Source: Echinostoma caproni (Eukaryota; Platyhelminthes; Trematoda; Plagiorchiida; Echinostomatidae). From it: DNA of 30,359 nt. A program made the position numbers and the translations under genes. The stretch is taken from assembly GCA_900618425.1 (NCBI GenBank), contig UZAN01044284.1:6644-37002 (forward strand). Reading direction: 5' to 3'. The notes beneath the pieces were generated by a model, which saw nothing but the letters and a program-made list of their open reading frames with translations, ran no database searches and had not been told where the DNA came from. Below are positions 10,401-20,814 of this stretch, piece after piece (the first letter of the stretch is position 1; every line of letters starts with the position of its first letter).

Positions 10401-12246
10401 TCGATCCTTCCCCTGGAAAAAAAACGGGTGTGCATACATGAATATAAAGAAACTTGGAAAATTAATAACGTTTCCTCTTTCCGGTTTTGAATTTAATGAC
10501 CGGATATGATCTGATTAAGAACGCTTGAGTAAAGATGGGATGAAGAGAGGGCCTTGGGGAGAGCACAATGATCACTGCAAATGGCTTGGAGGTGAATGGT
10601 GGTCGTGCTGGTGGTTTACAAATGCAAATTTCGATTACTTCCGATATGAGAAGAATTCGGACGATTCAAACGTTTCGGGTGGAGTGATATTTACACGTAC
10701 TGTGCTGTTTGCCTCACCTCATTGCAAGATCGACAGTTGCAATTTCTATGTGTTGCTTGCATATACGTAACAGTTCGCTTTAAAAATCAAAATGAATAGA
10801 ATGAATACGAGGATTTTTATAGGTTCAAAGGATGAGGTCCGGTTCCCCGTATATATAATAACGAACTGGAACTCACTTTGAATCCAGGCCAAAACCAAAG
10901 ATTATGATTTATTCACCGCTGAAATCCTCGCCACCAATGATATCAGATAGATGTCAATGCGAAATAAAATCTCCAAGTGCGAGTGATAATATAATAGGGA
11001 ACTCCAATATTTGTGTGTCAGAAGACAGCATCGGCTAGCCGTGTTTTTCAAATTTATCAACACTGTGTTCTATTATTTAAAAAAATTATAAAAAACGATG
11101 CCTCATGAATTATGCTTGCCAAAGTGCGGAAATACAATTTATCATTATGACCAAATCAATTATAGATTTATCAGTCAGCATTACGTTATGAAGTATTGAA
11201 TTCAGCTGGCTCGAACTTATTTCATAAACCCCGGATCCGATGAATCGAATGAGTTAGTTATCAGAGGCAGAGCAAAGTGCGATTGGCAGGTTTGGGCACG
11301 GTGAGCGAAACGGGCATTCCATTTCGTACCAAACCTGTTCATGCTTCCGTGCACCTATTTCGCACTGCCCAAAGCTCAGATTCAGGAGCACTGGTGGATC
11401 TTCCATTTTGTCAAAGATCATAGGATGTTAACAACTTGGGTTTTCGTTCATATGCAATCACCTCTTTCCCTATAGATCACGATTTTCTCCATGCGTTTGG
11501 TACCAAAACACCTCGGTAAACAGCACAACTGACTATTTCCACGTGTCGGATATTCATTTTGTATCAGAATAACAACACACTGGTGAAATACTAATCAACT
11601 TCTTGACCTACGTCTAACGTTTAGCACCATTTAGTTTAAACGCAGAACCCTCAGGCTGGCTGCAAATTGAACGTTTTTCACACATTCTTATGGGAATGCA
11701 TTATTCACCTGCGTTCGATGCACCAGTTTCAACTTTAAAAAACTAACACAGCCTTCTAACTTAAAATTCTTGTGGATAAGAGTTGCTTCACATTAAAATC
11801 GTTGACCAGAGACTGACCGAGGGACACGCAGACCACCACACTCAGTTGTCATGGTTATCTTTCGTGTTCATCACTTTCGTCACAGTGAACGACTATTGCG
11901 AAACAGTTCAATCCGATCGCACAGCGGTACGGTTAGCATTTTGCCAGATATTGCCAGCACCTTGGCAGTTTATTAGATTAAGAAATATCACTGTATTACA
12001 GAAAGACTTGTAGTCCAACAATCCCTAGTTCGGAGTGTCCCATTTGGCTGCAACCGAATATTGTGTGTTTCCTTTTACGGTGGATAAAATACGTGTTGAT
12101 GAGCCAGTGAAGTTGTGTGCTTAATGCACAGTCAATGCACGGACACTTGGAGAAATCACTAGTTTAAAGGATAATAAAGGTATGAAAAACGTTTGCACCA
12201 ATACTAGTTTTAGAAGTAAATTCAGGATTTATCTTCTTTTTTACGT
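7408..12246. other. Long stretch without a recognised gene
   Basis: No retroelement protein or SINE head was recognised here. Notable items: GC-richer blocks at 8180-8440 and 8530-8700 that may be old repeats; a 128-codon minus-strand frame (9903-10289) whose first 70 residues look polar and protein-like but match no family I know; a short frame at 10525-10770 with a Trp-rich segment (see findings); and an imperfect palindrome at 11276-11366. At this composition one chance frame of about 128 codons is expected in the window, so none is called as a gene. Confidence 0.5.
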
Positions 12247-12268
12247 ATGAAAATCGTTAAAACAGTGT
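12247..12268. repeat. 22-base direct repeat, left side of assembly gap
   Basis: This begins ATGAAAATCGTTAAAACAG and ends directly at the first N. The identical 22 bases recur at 12760-12781, the first called bases after the gap. The pattern is that of two contig ends overlapping by 22 bases, or of a tandem repeat the assembler could not resolve. It is not evidence for a biological target-site duplication. Confidence 0.9.
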
Positions 12269-12759
12269 NNNNNNNNNNNNNNNNNNNNNNNNNNNNNNNN
12301 NNNNNNNNNNNNNNNNNNNNNNNNNNNNNNNNNNNNNNNNNNNNNNNNNNNNNNNNNNNNNNNNNNNNNNNNNNNNNNNNNNNNNNNNNNNNNNNNNNNN
12401 NNNNNNNNNNNNNNNNNNNNNNNNNNNNNNNNNNNNNNNNNNNNNNNNNNNNNNNNNNNNNNNNNNNNNNNNNNNNNNNNNNNNNNNNNNNNNNNNNNNN
12501 NNNNNNNNNNNNNNNNNNNNNNNNNNNNNNNNNNNNNNNNNNNNNNNNNNNNNNNNNNNNNNNNNNNNNNNNNNNNNNNNNNNNNNNNNNNNNNNNNNNN
12601 NNNNNNNNNNNNNNNNNNNNNNNNNNNNNNNNNNNNNNNNNNNNNNNNNNNNNNNNNNNNNNNNNNNNNNNNNNNNNNNNNNNNNNNNNNNNNNNNNNNN
12701 NNNNNNNNNNNNNNNNNNNNNNNNNNNNNNNNNNNNNNNNNNNNNNNNNNNNNNNNNNN
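12269..12759. other. Assembly gap of 491 N
   Basis: A run of N with no sequence information. Both open frames that appear to cross it are artefacts of translating N. The gap length is probably an estimate from scaffolding and need not be the true distance. Confidence 0.98.
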
Positions 12760-12781
12760 ATGAAAATCGTTAAAACAGTGT
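12760..12781. repeat. 22-base direct repeat, right side of assembly gap
   Basis: Exact second copy of 12247-12268, starting immediately after the last N. Confidence 0.9.
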
Positions 12782-13319
12782 TTCAAGATGAACGAATGAA
12801 CAGATCCTCGGTACCGGCTGACTCATTTTCGGCTGACTCAATACAAATTGCTGAAATTGAGAAAACATTTTCAATGGCTGACTGAGTTGTATTATCAATG
12901 AGTAGATTTCAATTATTTCCAGGACCAAATGTTCCCGTGAAGCTGAATCTTATAAGGTAGAGTGGTTAGTTTTTTCAGCAACTGTATCAAAGTATTCAGT
13001 TTAACACTTTAGTTATTACTACCTTCTCAAAAGCAGTCACCTAAGCAGACGGTTAAACTGTCCCCAGGGTAACAAGTTCATAATTCCAAAGGATGATTGG
13101 TAACTTGTTTTACCTACTCAAACAACCAGAGATTTATAATACGTGCCATGCACAAAAAACTATTAAGTAATAAACAAATTACATGTCGTCTACTGATATT
13201 TCTTCATCTTTAACATGACCGAATTGAGAATGCGTGTTGCCCCGTATCACTGTCACTCTGGAGTTGATGAGAGCAGAAGATGTAGAACCGCACAGCGTAG
13301 AATCTTGAACTAAATAATT
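12782..13319. other. No gene recognised
   Basis: AT-rich DNA with no recognisable protein or repeat, apart from a short local duplication of GGCTGACTCA-like words (12816-12840). Confidence 0.45.
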
Positions 13320-13412
13320 TCCTTCCTTTAATGGGTTAAATCCCAAACCAACCCGAGTGATGATTACCCATGCCTGGCTTCCTAAAGACCAAAGGTGGAA
13401 TTCGATTTCCAC
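13320..13412 (-). mobile_element. Possible degenerate SINE-C copy, minus strand
   Basis: Read on the minus strand, TCGAATTCCACC (plus 13394-13405) equals 12 bases of the box B and CCACC junction of the SINE-C copy at 20883. It is preceded by CGAGTG, as in that copy. Further 3' on the minus strand, ACTCGGGTTGGTTTGGGA resembles the CTCTGGTTGGCCGCTTC part of the 20.9-kb copy. No box A or A-rich tail is visible. A partial, old insertion is plausible but not proven. Confidence 0.35.
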
Positions 13413-16244
13413 TCGCTAAATGTTCTTGTTTTAATTGTCACACTCATAATGACTGAGGGAGTGAACATTTGGCCACGACCTGTTGCTCCAAATTCTCTTC
13501 TATAGCGTTCCCAGACCTGATGCATTTTATTCCTCAGGAATAAGGGCGTGCGTTGACAGCAGTGGAAACTATAAGGTCAGATATTTCACATTTTAACCGC
13601 AACATCCGAATTGTCTATGCTACGAAAACAAATGAAAGCTTTCCTGGGAGACATTCTTGGAAAGAAACTGTGAACTGTTTGGAAATCGTGGTATTTAGCT
13701 CCGCGTACTTCTTGAATAATCTCCAATCACCAATCAGCGAGAAGAATTTCGCTTAATTTCAACATGAACCTAAGACGAGTTATCCAAGTTTTTTTCCCGA
13801 ACCGTTCGGTCGAAGGAGATATCTAGAGACATATTTGTAATGGTAGTATTCATTTGTGGCAAGAAACGTGAAATGTCTTCTGCGTTTTAGTTAGGCTTCA
13901 CATTGAATATTACCCCAATTTCGTGTTGTCATCCTGTGATCAAGGGAAAGCAAACTAAGATGATAATTTCATAATTTGGCTAATAATAAAGCTAACATTA
14001 ACAAACTTGGCCCTGATTTCATGCTCACCTCACACGACAAATGCTTCACCCAAACCCAGATTGTATTTTATCCCATGAAAATGCCCAATTAACCTACGGG
14101 TTAGTCTGACACTCTACCTGAAAAAGTAAGGCTCTCTCAAATGCTTTGATTTTACAACTTGCCTTACTCCTAATCTTTAAGCGCATCTCCAAAATCGGTC
14201 TCCGTCATGCCCATCAATCCTCGAAACTCATATCCCGGCGAATCTGAACGATCAAGCTTAAGCATGATAAACATCGTGACTATCGTTTTTATTATGTCCG
14301 GTTTTAAGAAGTCACCAATTCATCAATAATTTGTTCAATGCATGTCTCGAATCAACCTTCGAGAGCCAGTTATTGACAGTATTTCGGTGTATATTCTGCT
14401 GCTTTGAGGAATCAATCGGAACCAGTTTTCAGCCCCTAATCTGTGTTCTATTTAAGGCGAAGAACATTTTTGAAAATAAATGTATGTTGTAACTGGAGGG
14501 GCAATGTCCGTAGTGAATTGCACATGTTTTTTTTCGTTGCTAATGAGAACACACATGAGGGAAAGATAAGATCAGCTGTCACTCACACTATCTGGTAGTT
14601 CCGATAAAAAAGAACCGTTACCCGAGGAAAACGGTTCATTGACCACAGGATCGACCTATTTACAAGTGATTGCATTACGAGAAAGGAACAGAATAGATGG
14701 TCGTTCCACTCAATGATACTCAAAACAAAATTAAAGACTATTTAGCGAGTACAAATAGAACGTGCTGCAGTGGTAAAGAAATGCCAGACCGACGCACGTT
14801 TTGCGTCACTGAATAGTACTGTGTGTAATACTAATTGCCGTAAATACCGTTGTGATCGAATTGAGAAGCTTGGCGTCAACAGATTCCATTCAAGGGACTG
14901 CATCTTTGATAATCACTTCTAATGTGAAGCCATTTTAACTTAACACGTTGACACACACACATACGAAATGTGTACTGGTGTTTCCACAAGAACAATACGG
15001 AAATTCGAAACCGGCCTCATCCTTAGGGAATGAACGATTTATCGTCACTGTGAATTACAGCGGAAGAGATCGATCGTGAGTTATGTGTATATGCCAAGGT
15101 TTTACGTCGCAAAAGAATCCTTTTTTCTACATAATGCTAATGCGAACATGGCAACTGCTTGATACTGCAGATAACAACTTCTCAACGGTGCACAAGCTGC
15201 TTGACTTGGTGTGGTATTTTCATAGCATTCACTGGTGACTGCATTACTGAGCGAAAACCTGTTGAGGACTCCTGATAGAGATATGGTTATTCAGTGGACG
15301 GCTGTCATTTTATTTGAGTGCGACCTCTTTGGAGGAATCACCTCGGATGACTTTTATCATGCAAAACGTGAATGGAAACAAATGAAACAAATACTGAGTA
15401 AATGGCAAACACGCAAAGGGTGCCCTCTGATAATTCTTGATGAAATCATGACGATTGTAAAATTTGCTTTGAGAAAACGTCGAAAAATATAATTCTCTGC
15501 CGGCATCGCTGTGTTATTATTACAACCTTCACAATAAATCATAACGAAACCTAAGAATGTGTTAAATTCAATTATTTCATGGTAATCTCGTCGCTGGTAT
15601 ACATACATTCATATCACGTTTGGGTACAAAAATGGTTCCATGTTCGGGAACAGGCGAGCGTAGCTACAGATACAAGGGCACCTCGAGGCTGGCCCCGAAT
15701 TCGGTCTGATTACACATGGCAAGACTGAAACACCGACTGACAGTTGCCTCAACAAACTGTAGCCAAAGGTTTCCTTGCTGACTGGTTAAGAGGCAAATGG
15801 CGCTTTTGGGTTTTTCCAGCTCAACATTTGACGGATCATTGACTCGGACAGAAACTTGGAGCCATTGTGGGCTGAATTCTTTCGTACATGCTCTGGTATC
15901 CTGGTAGGCAGTAGTCTCTCAGTTCTTTTAACCTACTTATCAATGCATATGTACTACCGTTCTACTACAGTGATTATGCTTCTTACCATCTTGTCTGATC
16001 CATTTCACTTTTGCGCCATTTGACCTATGTGACCGTTCATTTTGTTTCTGCATGCGAGTTTACCTGTTCCCAAACATGTCAACTTTTTAGCCAGACATGA
16101 TCTGAATGAACTCACATAGCTGATCAGATTCAACATCTCCTGTGATAAGGAAGGTTTTTCTTCGAAAAAGAACACACTGTCGTTTTTTTTACGTTTCCTT
16201 TAAGCTTGTGTGCCTAAACGTGCACCGGCTATTATAGTGAATAC
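13413..16244. other. No gene recognised
   Basis: The only frame of interest is 85 codons on the plus strand (15235-15492), which translates to a mixed, protein-like sequence with a basic C-terminus but no family I know. It overlaps an 83-codon frame on the other strand. A perfect six-pair hairpin (GACGCA/TGCGTC) lies at 14791-14807. No transposon protein was recognised. Confidence 0.45.
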
Positions 16245-16284
16245 TCATCCCTGTAATGAGTAATATACGAATGACTGGGCACAC

Positions 16285-16342
16285 GTTTCCAGAAGCACAC
16301 GGCCGGTTTTGCGGTACTTGCCGCTTATCAAATATGCATATC
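16285..16342 (-). ncRNA. Degenerate hammerhead ribozyme, minus strand
   Basis: The minus-strand core is TTGATAA (plus 16325-16331), with the first base and the G of the final GA changed. Helix II is perfect: GCGG (plus 16321-16324 read in reverse) pairs with CCGC (16311-16314) around a six-base CAAGTA loop. The GAAA box has become AAAA (plus 16307-16310). Helix I can pair GCATAT with GTGTGC over six pairs, two of them G-U. The cleavage triplet is GCC. Three core-level changes predict an inactive relic. Confidence 0.55.
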
Positions 16343-16431
16343 CGGTTATATTCTGTCTGATCACTCTTATACTTGAACTCTGGATGAGCATTATGCAATG
16401 TAAATCTCACTCACAGCTCGGGGAGTGGATA

Positions 16432-16475
16432 GCCGTTCTTGACGCAGGTTGAAGACCACGAAAACGGTTGCGTGC
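16432..16475 (+). ncRNA. Degenerate hammerhead-like motif, plus strand
   Basis: TTGACGCA (16439-16446) corresponds to CUGACGA with the first base changed and one base inserted. Helix II GGT/ACC (16447-16449 with 16455-16457) closes a TGAAG loop. GAAA is present at 16460-16463. CGGTT followed by GCGTGC corresponds to the CGGTC and GTGTGC of copy 1. It is recognised mainly by alignment with 3160-3210. Alone it would be a weak call. Confidence 0.4.
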
Positions 16476-16560
16476 CTATGGGAAATTTCATCCAGTCATT
16501 CATTCATAAGCTACTGATCATAAAAAACACTGAAAATCGTCTCTAGCTTCGGGTTGGCTG

Positions 16561-17587
16561 TGGTTAGACACATATAACCCACAATCGTCCGAATGAATCT
16601 TCGAACCCTTTTCGTCTCAAATCCACTGTCTGAGCTAGAAATGAGATTTGCATTACTTTACTCCGCTTCTGTAGTACGTTTTTGCTCTCATCATAAACTG
16701 GATTCCGAACTTCATCGCGTCAATCAGAAAGACCACTCTATCCTTAAATTTCATTTTCTACCTTTGAGAATATTTGCTTGAAAATGCGTATTTTTGAGGT
16801 CGTTTTACGGTATTTTTACGGTCAAGATGAAATTCCAATTCGTCAATATCGCACTTGAAGTTGCACCAAATGGACGGAAAGAATTTTGCTCAATTAGGTA
16901 ACGCCTAGAGCTACACACTTTTCAGCAAACTTCCTAAACGTTACCACACTTGAGAATCGGGCTTACACTTGCAAACACAAATACCGTTGCCTCAACAGAG
17001 TAATAAATCAAAATATAAAAATATTTATCATAAGGCACCCTGCGTGCGATGCGGCAGCGATTAAAGTGTTAAATCTCGACCAGTGATCTACACTTTGGTA
17101 AAAAGTGGTTTGTCTGAATGACGCCACAGCCGCTCCAATCTAACTCACCATCTGCAATCTTTACTTCTGCCTTTGGTTATCTTCAGATCGCTTCTTGACA
17201 GTTTTAGACGCCGTTGTATAATCGCGGAGATGAGGCAGTTTCAGCTTATTTAATTTACACTATTTGTTAATTTTGAATAGCAAATCAAGTTCAATTTTAA
17301 CAAATTGTAACGACTAAGTTTCATCGCACTAATTACCAAGACTTTTGAATTGTAGTTATGTCCCAAGGGCTTAAATGAGGAATCGGGACCAGGACTTGTG
17401 GGTATGCGACAAGTCAGCCCGTAACCCGTATGGAAGCCCTGACTTGATGGGAGGCTTTCGATGGGAGTTAACAGGTTGTACCTCTGTCTCCCTTTATTGC
17501 CGTCCGGTCAAATTAACTGACTGAATGACTATCACTGAAGACAACACCTGAACAAACATGAATTAGCAATTTGGTTCAGCCATGTAA
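16561..17587. other. No gene recognised
   Basis: Mostly AT-rich, with a more GC-rich stretch at 17385-17520 (CCCGTAACCCGTATGG, CCGTCCGGTC) that looks like part of an old repeat and may belong to the element that follows. I found no second copy in the window. Confidence 0.45.
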
Positions 17588-17765
17588 TAAGCCGGTTGGA
17601 GCAGCAGTAACTCGCACGCCTTCCATGCGATGGGTCCAGAGTTTAAATCTCGGACGGGACGGTGGATATGCTCTACTGATGAGCTCTAATAAGAGCGAAA
17701 CTTGAGTTTAGTGCTTCCGAGTGTATGTTTGAATCGATGAAATGAGGATTGTGAATGAAGGTGAA
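17588..17765 (+). mobile_element. tRNA-derived SINE carrying a well-preserved hammerhead
   Basis: The head resembles a tRNA gene. It has a box A-like TTGGAGCAGCAGTAAC (17596-17611), an anticodon-arm-like hairpin with a perfect five-pair stem TCGCA/TGCGA (17612-17630), and a box B AGTTTAAATCTCGG (17640-17653). These are the internal RNA polymerase III promoter parts of a SINE. A complete hammerhead begins about 11 bases after box B. This order, tRNA head then hammerhead, is the known design of schistosome S-alpha SINEs, which have no protein and depend on a partner's reverse transcriptase. The RTE-like and jockey-like relics in the window are candidate partners only by class. The 3' end is not marked by a poly(A) tail, so the right boundary is approximate. 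Confidence 0.75.
17664..17718 (+). ncRNA. Hammerhead ribozyme with complete catalytic core
   Basis: All invariant core bases are present: CTGATGA (17676-17682) and GAAA (17697-17700). Helix II is five perfect pairs, GCTCT with AGAGC (17683-17687 and 17692-17696), closed by an AATA tetraloop. Helix III is minimal: AC or ACT (17700-17702) with GT or AGT (17705-17707). The cleavage triplet is GTT (17706-17708), allowed by the NUH rule, with the scissile bond after 17708. Helix I pairs CTA with TAG (17673-17675 with 17709-17711), has a T-T mismatch, then GC with GC. After an asymmetric internal loop (TAT opposite T) it pairs GGA with TCC (17664-17666 with 17716-17718). The internal loop in helix I opposite the helix II loop fits the loop-loop contact known to aid natural hammerheads. 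Self-cleavage is plausible, though GUU is usually slower than GUC. Confidence 0.8.
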
Positions 17766-18949
17766 GTCCGAAGGATAATCAGTCAGATGAACCAATGTAT
17801 TGGTTGGGTTGTATTTGATGGTATTTTACTGTGAATGACTCTGAATGGGTGTGACCGGCCGACTATCGGGTATTTTGCGGGATAGATATTGCCAAACACC
17901 ACAGTATGTGTACTGCCAATAGCTGTTCTAATTTACCGTTGTTTCTGTTTATGTACATATGTGTCACCGTGTACGTTATAAAACAGAACTCGATTGCTAA
18001 CTGTGTTTAATTTTCGGCAAACCCATTCATCAAGTAGAAACAATAGGTCGAATTTGAGCAGCTGGTGCTGTGCAGTTCAGGGTGGATTTTATTGTTTTTT
18101 GTACATCATGCGGAAGGTAATCACCTCTGAAAGATAGTTTTATAAAGACGACTTTTGTAGAGATAATTTCTTCTTTTGAGATTGTTGAACCGTTCAAGAA
18201 ACCCTCCGTACATGGAGAATGGAGAATGGAATTCGCGTTGCGGTCAGAAAACGTGATCGATTAGCAAGATTTGTGTTGCACATCTGAAAATCATATGCGC
18301 ATATATGAATTCTAAACAAAGAAACCGTAGTATCGGAGCCGTGTTTCAATACTCCCGGTTGTGCAGATAGTATTGGTGCTGTGGGATATTTCTGTGGTAA
18401 ATAATTGATTGTACATCACTGGAGCACTGAATTAATTGCATGCAAAAACATAATTATGCGTCAAAAGATTTCCTTTTGTTTCAACATCAACAACGGCAGA
18501 AGAGGCAGGCCATCCCATCCACCTTAAACTACTTCTGTTTGTGCTTCCATATAATGTTTGCATCTCCTCACACACCCCCGCCGCTTCAAGTGATTAAAAC
18601 AAACGAGATATAACGTTTTCGTATCTCATATTGAACTGAAGGATTATATGAATGTGTCCTNTTTTTCCGAGAATTCTCTCCAACTCGTGAATAGTGAAGC
18701 ACTGATATAATAGTTAATCAGTGAAAACGAGTACATTCGCTACGCTTTCTGTAGTAGTGCGATCTGTTGCAATTTCAGGACAATCACTTAACTCATTTCT
18801 GTCTTGGTTTGATTTCCTTCATTAAATCGCCGAACGTTCAGCAATGCCGCGCAACAGTATCACAAAAACTACTCTACATTTTATGATGTACCATCTATCC
18901 TCCATCTTTATTCTTCAGTCCCTGAAACTTTGGATGAAACCCGTGTCCG
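17766..18949. other. No gene recognised; single N at 18661
   Basis: AT-rich DNA without a recognisable repeat or protein. One ambiguous base lies at 18661, before a T run. The last part (18840-18949) may belong to the reverse transcriptase relic that follows, but I cannot align it. Confidence 0.45.
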
Positions 18950-19530
18950 GTGTATTATGTAAAAATAATCAAAATCTGTCTGACTTATCTCCCATTTATA
19001 CATTATTCTCATTTTATCTGGATAATTACTCGTTCGACTTCACCTTGCTTTAACAAATCCTCGTTTCCTGACGATTCTCTGGTCTATAGAGCAAACACAA
19101 TTAAATACCTTGTTGTTACCTTTGAAGGTAATTGCATTAGGTCTACTCATCCCACATAACTCGGGTAAACTATGAGTTAAGTCTTTCTCTATAGGTAAAT
19201 TACAGCACTCAACTATGAAACATTGTGTTGACCTCCTATTTTGCTCATCAGTGCATCCGGCATGCTTAAAGCTATTTCATTACTCATCTTTCTGATTTAG
19301 CGCTCATTCCTACTGTCCGTGGTGCCTCTTCTCACCAAGCTGCCACTTTCACATTGATTTCGGTGAAGCGTTTTGCTCATGAGATCTTCATCGATCACAC
19401 ATCCTCCCATGACGTAAACCTTGCTGATATCTGCGACTTGCCTTTAGCGTCAGCCTTTAACGAATTCCATGACTTGATGCATCGATTGAGTAATAAAGTC
19501 AATAGTGAGATAACAAACCAAATGATGATC
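18950..19530 (+). pseudogene. Decayed jockey/CR1-like reverse transcriptase, C-terminal part
   Basis: Three forward frames, read in turn, resemble the end of a non-LTR reverse transcriptase. Around 19094-19125 the translation gives NTIKYLVVTFEGN, matching the KYLGVTF block that follows the palm domain in jockey and CR1 elements. Around 19176-19295 another frame gives VKSFSIGKLQ and then HCVDLLFCSSVHPACL, in the position where these proteins have the thumb-region KLSY.IRKL...LL..F..C.LP block. From about 19270 to 19532 a third frame is open for 87 codons (LIPTVRGASSHQAATF, then KRFAHEIFIDHTSSHD), without ATG, fitting the downstream C-terminal part. Frameshifts separate all three. The catalytic FADD region is not seen. 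The family name is less certain than for the RTE-like relic. Confidence 0.6.
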
Positions 19531-20814
19531 TAATACCTCTTTTCTGAGAACCTAATATAATACTGTAGGTTACCCAGTTGCATGCAATTAATCAGAGAAT
19601 AAAGTGATGATCATTGACGGACGATTCATTGTAAATATAGAAACATCGAAATTATTTAGGATGCTCTTACTAAATATTCAGATTATCTAACGGTAAGGGG
19701 TTTGACACCAGGTTGGGAAACTTTGGATTTATTTATTTGGTAATTGCTTTAGTCGTAGTTATAACACAAGACATCCGGATTGACAGTCGAGTGTTGGGCG
19801 TGGAGGTTGGGAGAGCTTTGCTTGTTTTGAAAGTGAAGTGATGATTCAGAATCAGTCACTCACCGCGTTATAACCCTTGCGTAACCAAAATTCCCGTGTT
19901 AGGAACCAGCTACCGTGCGTGTTTAGTGCCCCTTCCTGGTCTGTGAACTCCAAACATCAACCTCACATTCACGGGAGTGATTTGGTGTGATTCAATAACC
20001 TGTTGATGAAAACGTCAATGCACCGATGTGATCAACCTTTAACTTGAGATTTTCTGATCAAGTTCAAATAAAGTCAATCGTACTGGTGTTATCTACATGG
20101 TTGTCGTATTTATCACAGCCCTGATTAGGGAGGGGACAATAACTCGCATGATCGATCAGCAAGTTCAGTCAAACTGGTGGTAAAACGTTGTCCACGTTTC
20201 GGTCAATCATATGCAACATTGGAACAGCCCCTATTTGATACTCAAGGGACTACTCAAAAGAACATGTTTTTTTACTGGCTAAAAGAAGTGAGCTGCGCAA
20301 TGTGCTCCATATATTTGAAATTTAACGGACATCCAAGCGAATCGAACATTCAAATGGGCAGTAATTACTGAATACATTGGTTATTCCATTTTATGACACT
20401 AGACAAACCGAATAATGAAACTCTGTTATGACTTTAGTTTGTCTTTTTCACCTTACATGAAGAACATCTCATACTAAAGAATATATTGACAGGAAGGGTA
20501 GTGCAATCAATAATGAACAGGATCATTTGAAATGAAATGGTTAACTTCACAGACAGCTCACCGTGCGTTAGGTATCACGTTTGGTAAAGAATTCTCTTGT
20601 TTAACGGGTTTGTTTGTGTTAACCGACAGAGGACTCTGGACCACGGTTGCCTTGGAACTCGTTGGAACTGGTAACCCGTGCGTACCATTTACCTGTCATC
20701 TCCAGGATTAATCCCTAAATTCCACGGTATTTGGTTGCACTGTGCAGCTACCTTCTATTGATGGAAGTTTATCAGGGAATTGTGTACGTGTTTTTAAAGA
20801 CATTTAACAGGATA
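19531..20814. other. No gene recognised
   Basis: No protein family is recognisable. Near 20135-20165, ATAACTCGCATG followed by AAGTTCAGTC faintly resembles the head of the SINE at 17588, but no hammerhead follows, so it is not called. Confidence 0.45.

Larger units (their letters stand above)
16245..16560. repeat. Compound repeat with opposed hammerhead motifs, copy 2
   Basis: This is the second copy of the segment at 2865-3290, in the same orientation. It carries a minus-strand hammerhead (16285-16342) and a plus-strand hammerhead-like motif (16432-16475). The core centres are about 114 bases apart here against about 222 in copy 1, so one copy has an internal insertion or deletion of roughly 108 bases. 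Between the motifs, the minus strand shows a SINE-like head: GAGCTGTGAGTGAG as box A and AGAGTTCAAGTATAAGAG as box B (plus 16367-16384). This resembles the AGAGTTTAAATCTCGG of the SINE at 17588. The family therefore appears to be a derivative of the same tRNA-head SINE. Confidence 0.65.

Noticed and set aside
12241..12885. Two long open frames across the gap (181 and 212 codons)
   Set aside because: They exist only because N codons are not stops. No sequence supports them.
15235..15492. 85-codon plus-strand frame with basic C-terminus
   Set aside because: Protein-like by eye, but unrecognised and overlapped by an opposite open frame.
20128..20180. ATAACTCGCATG plus AAGTTCAGTC as a further SINE head
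   Set aside because: About a dozen bases resemble the SINE at 17588, but box B is poor and no hammerhead follows.
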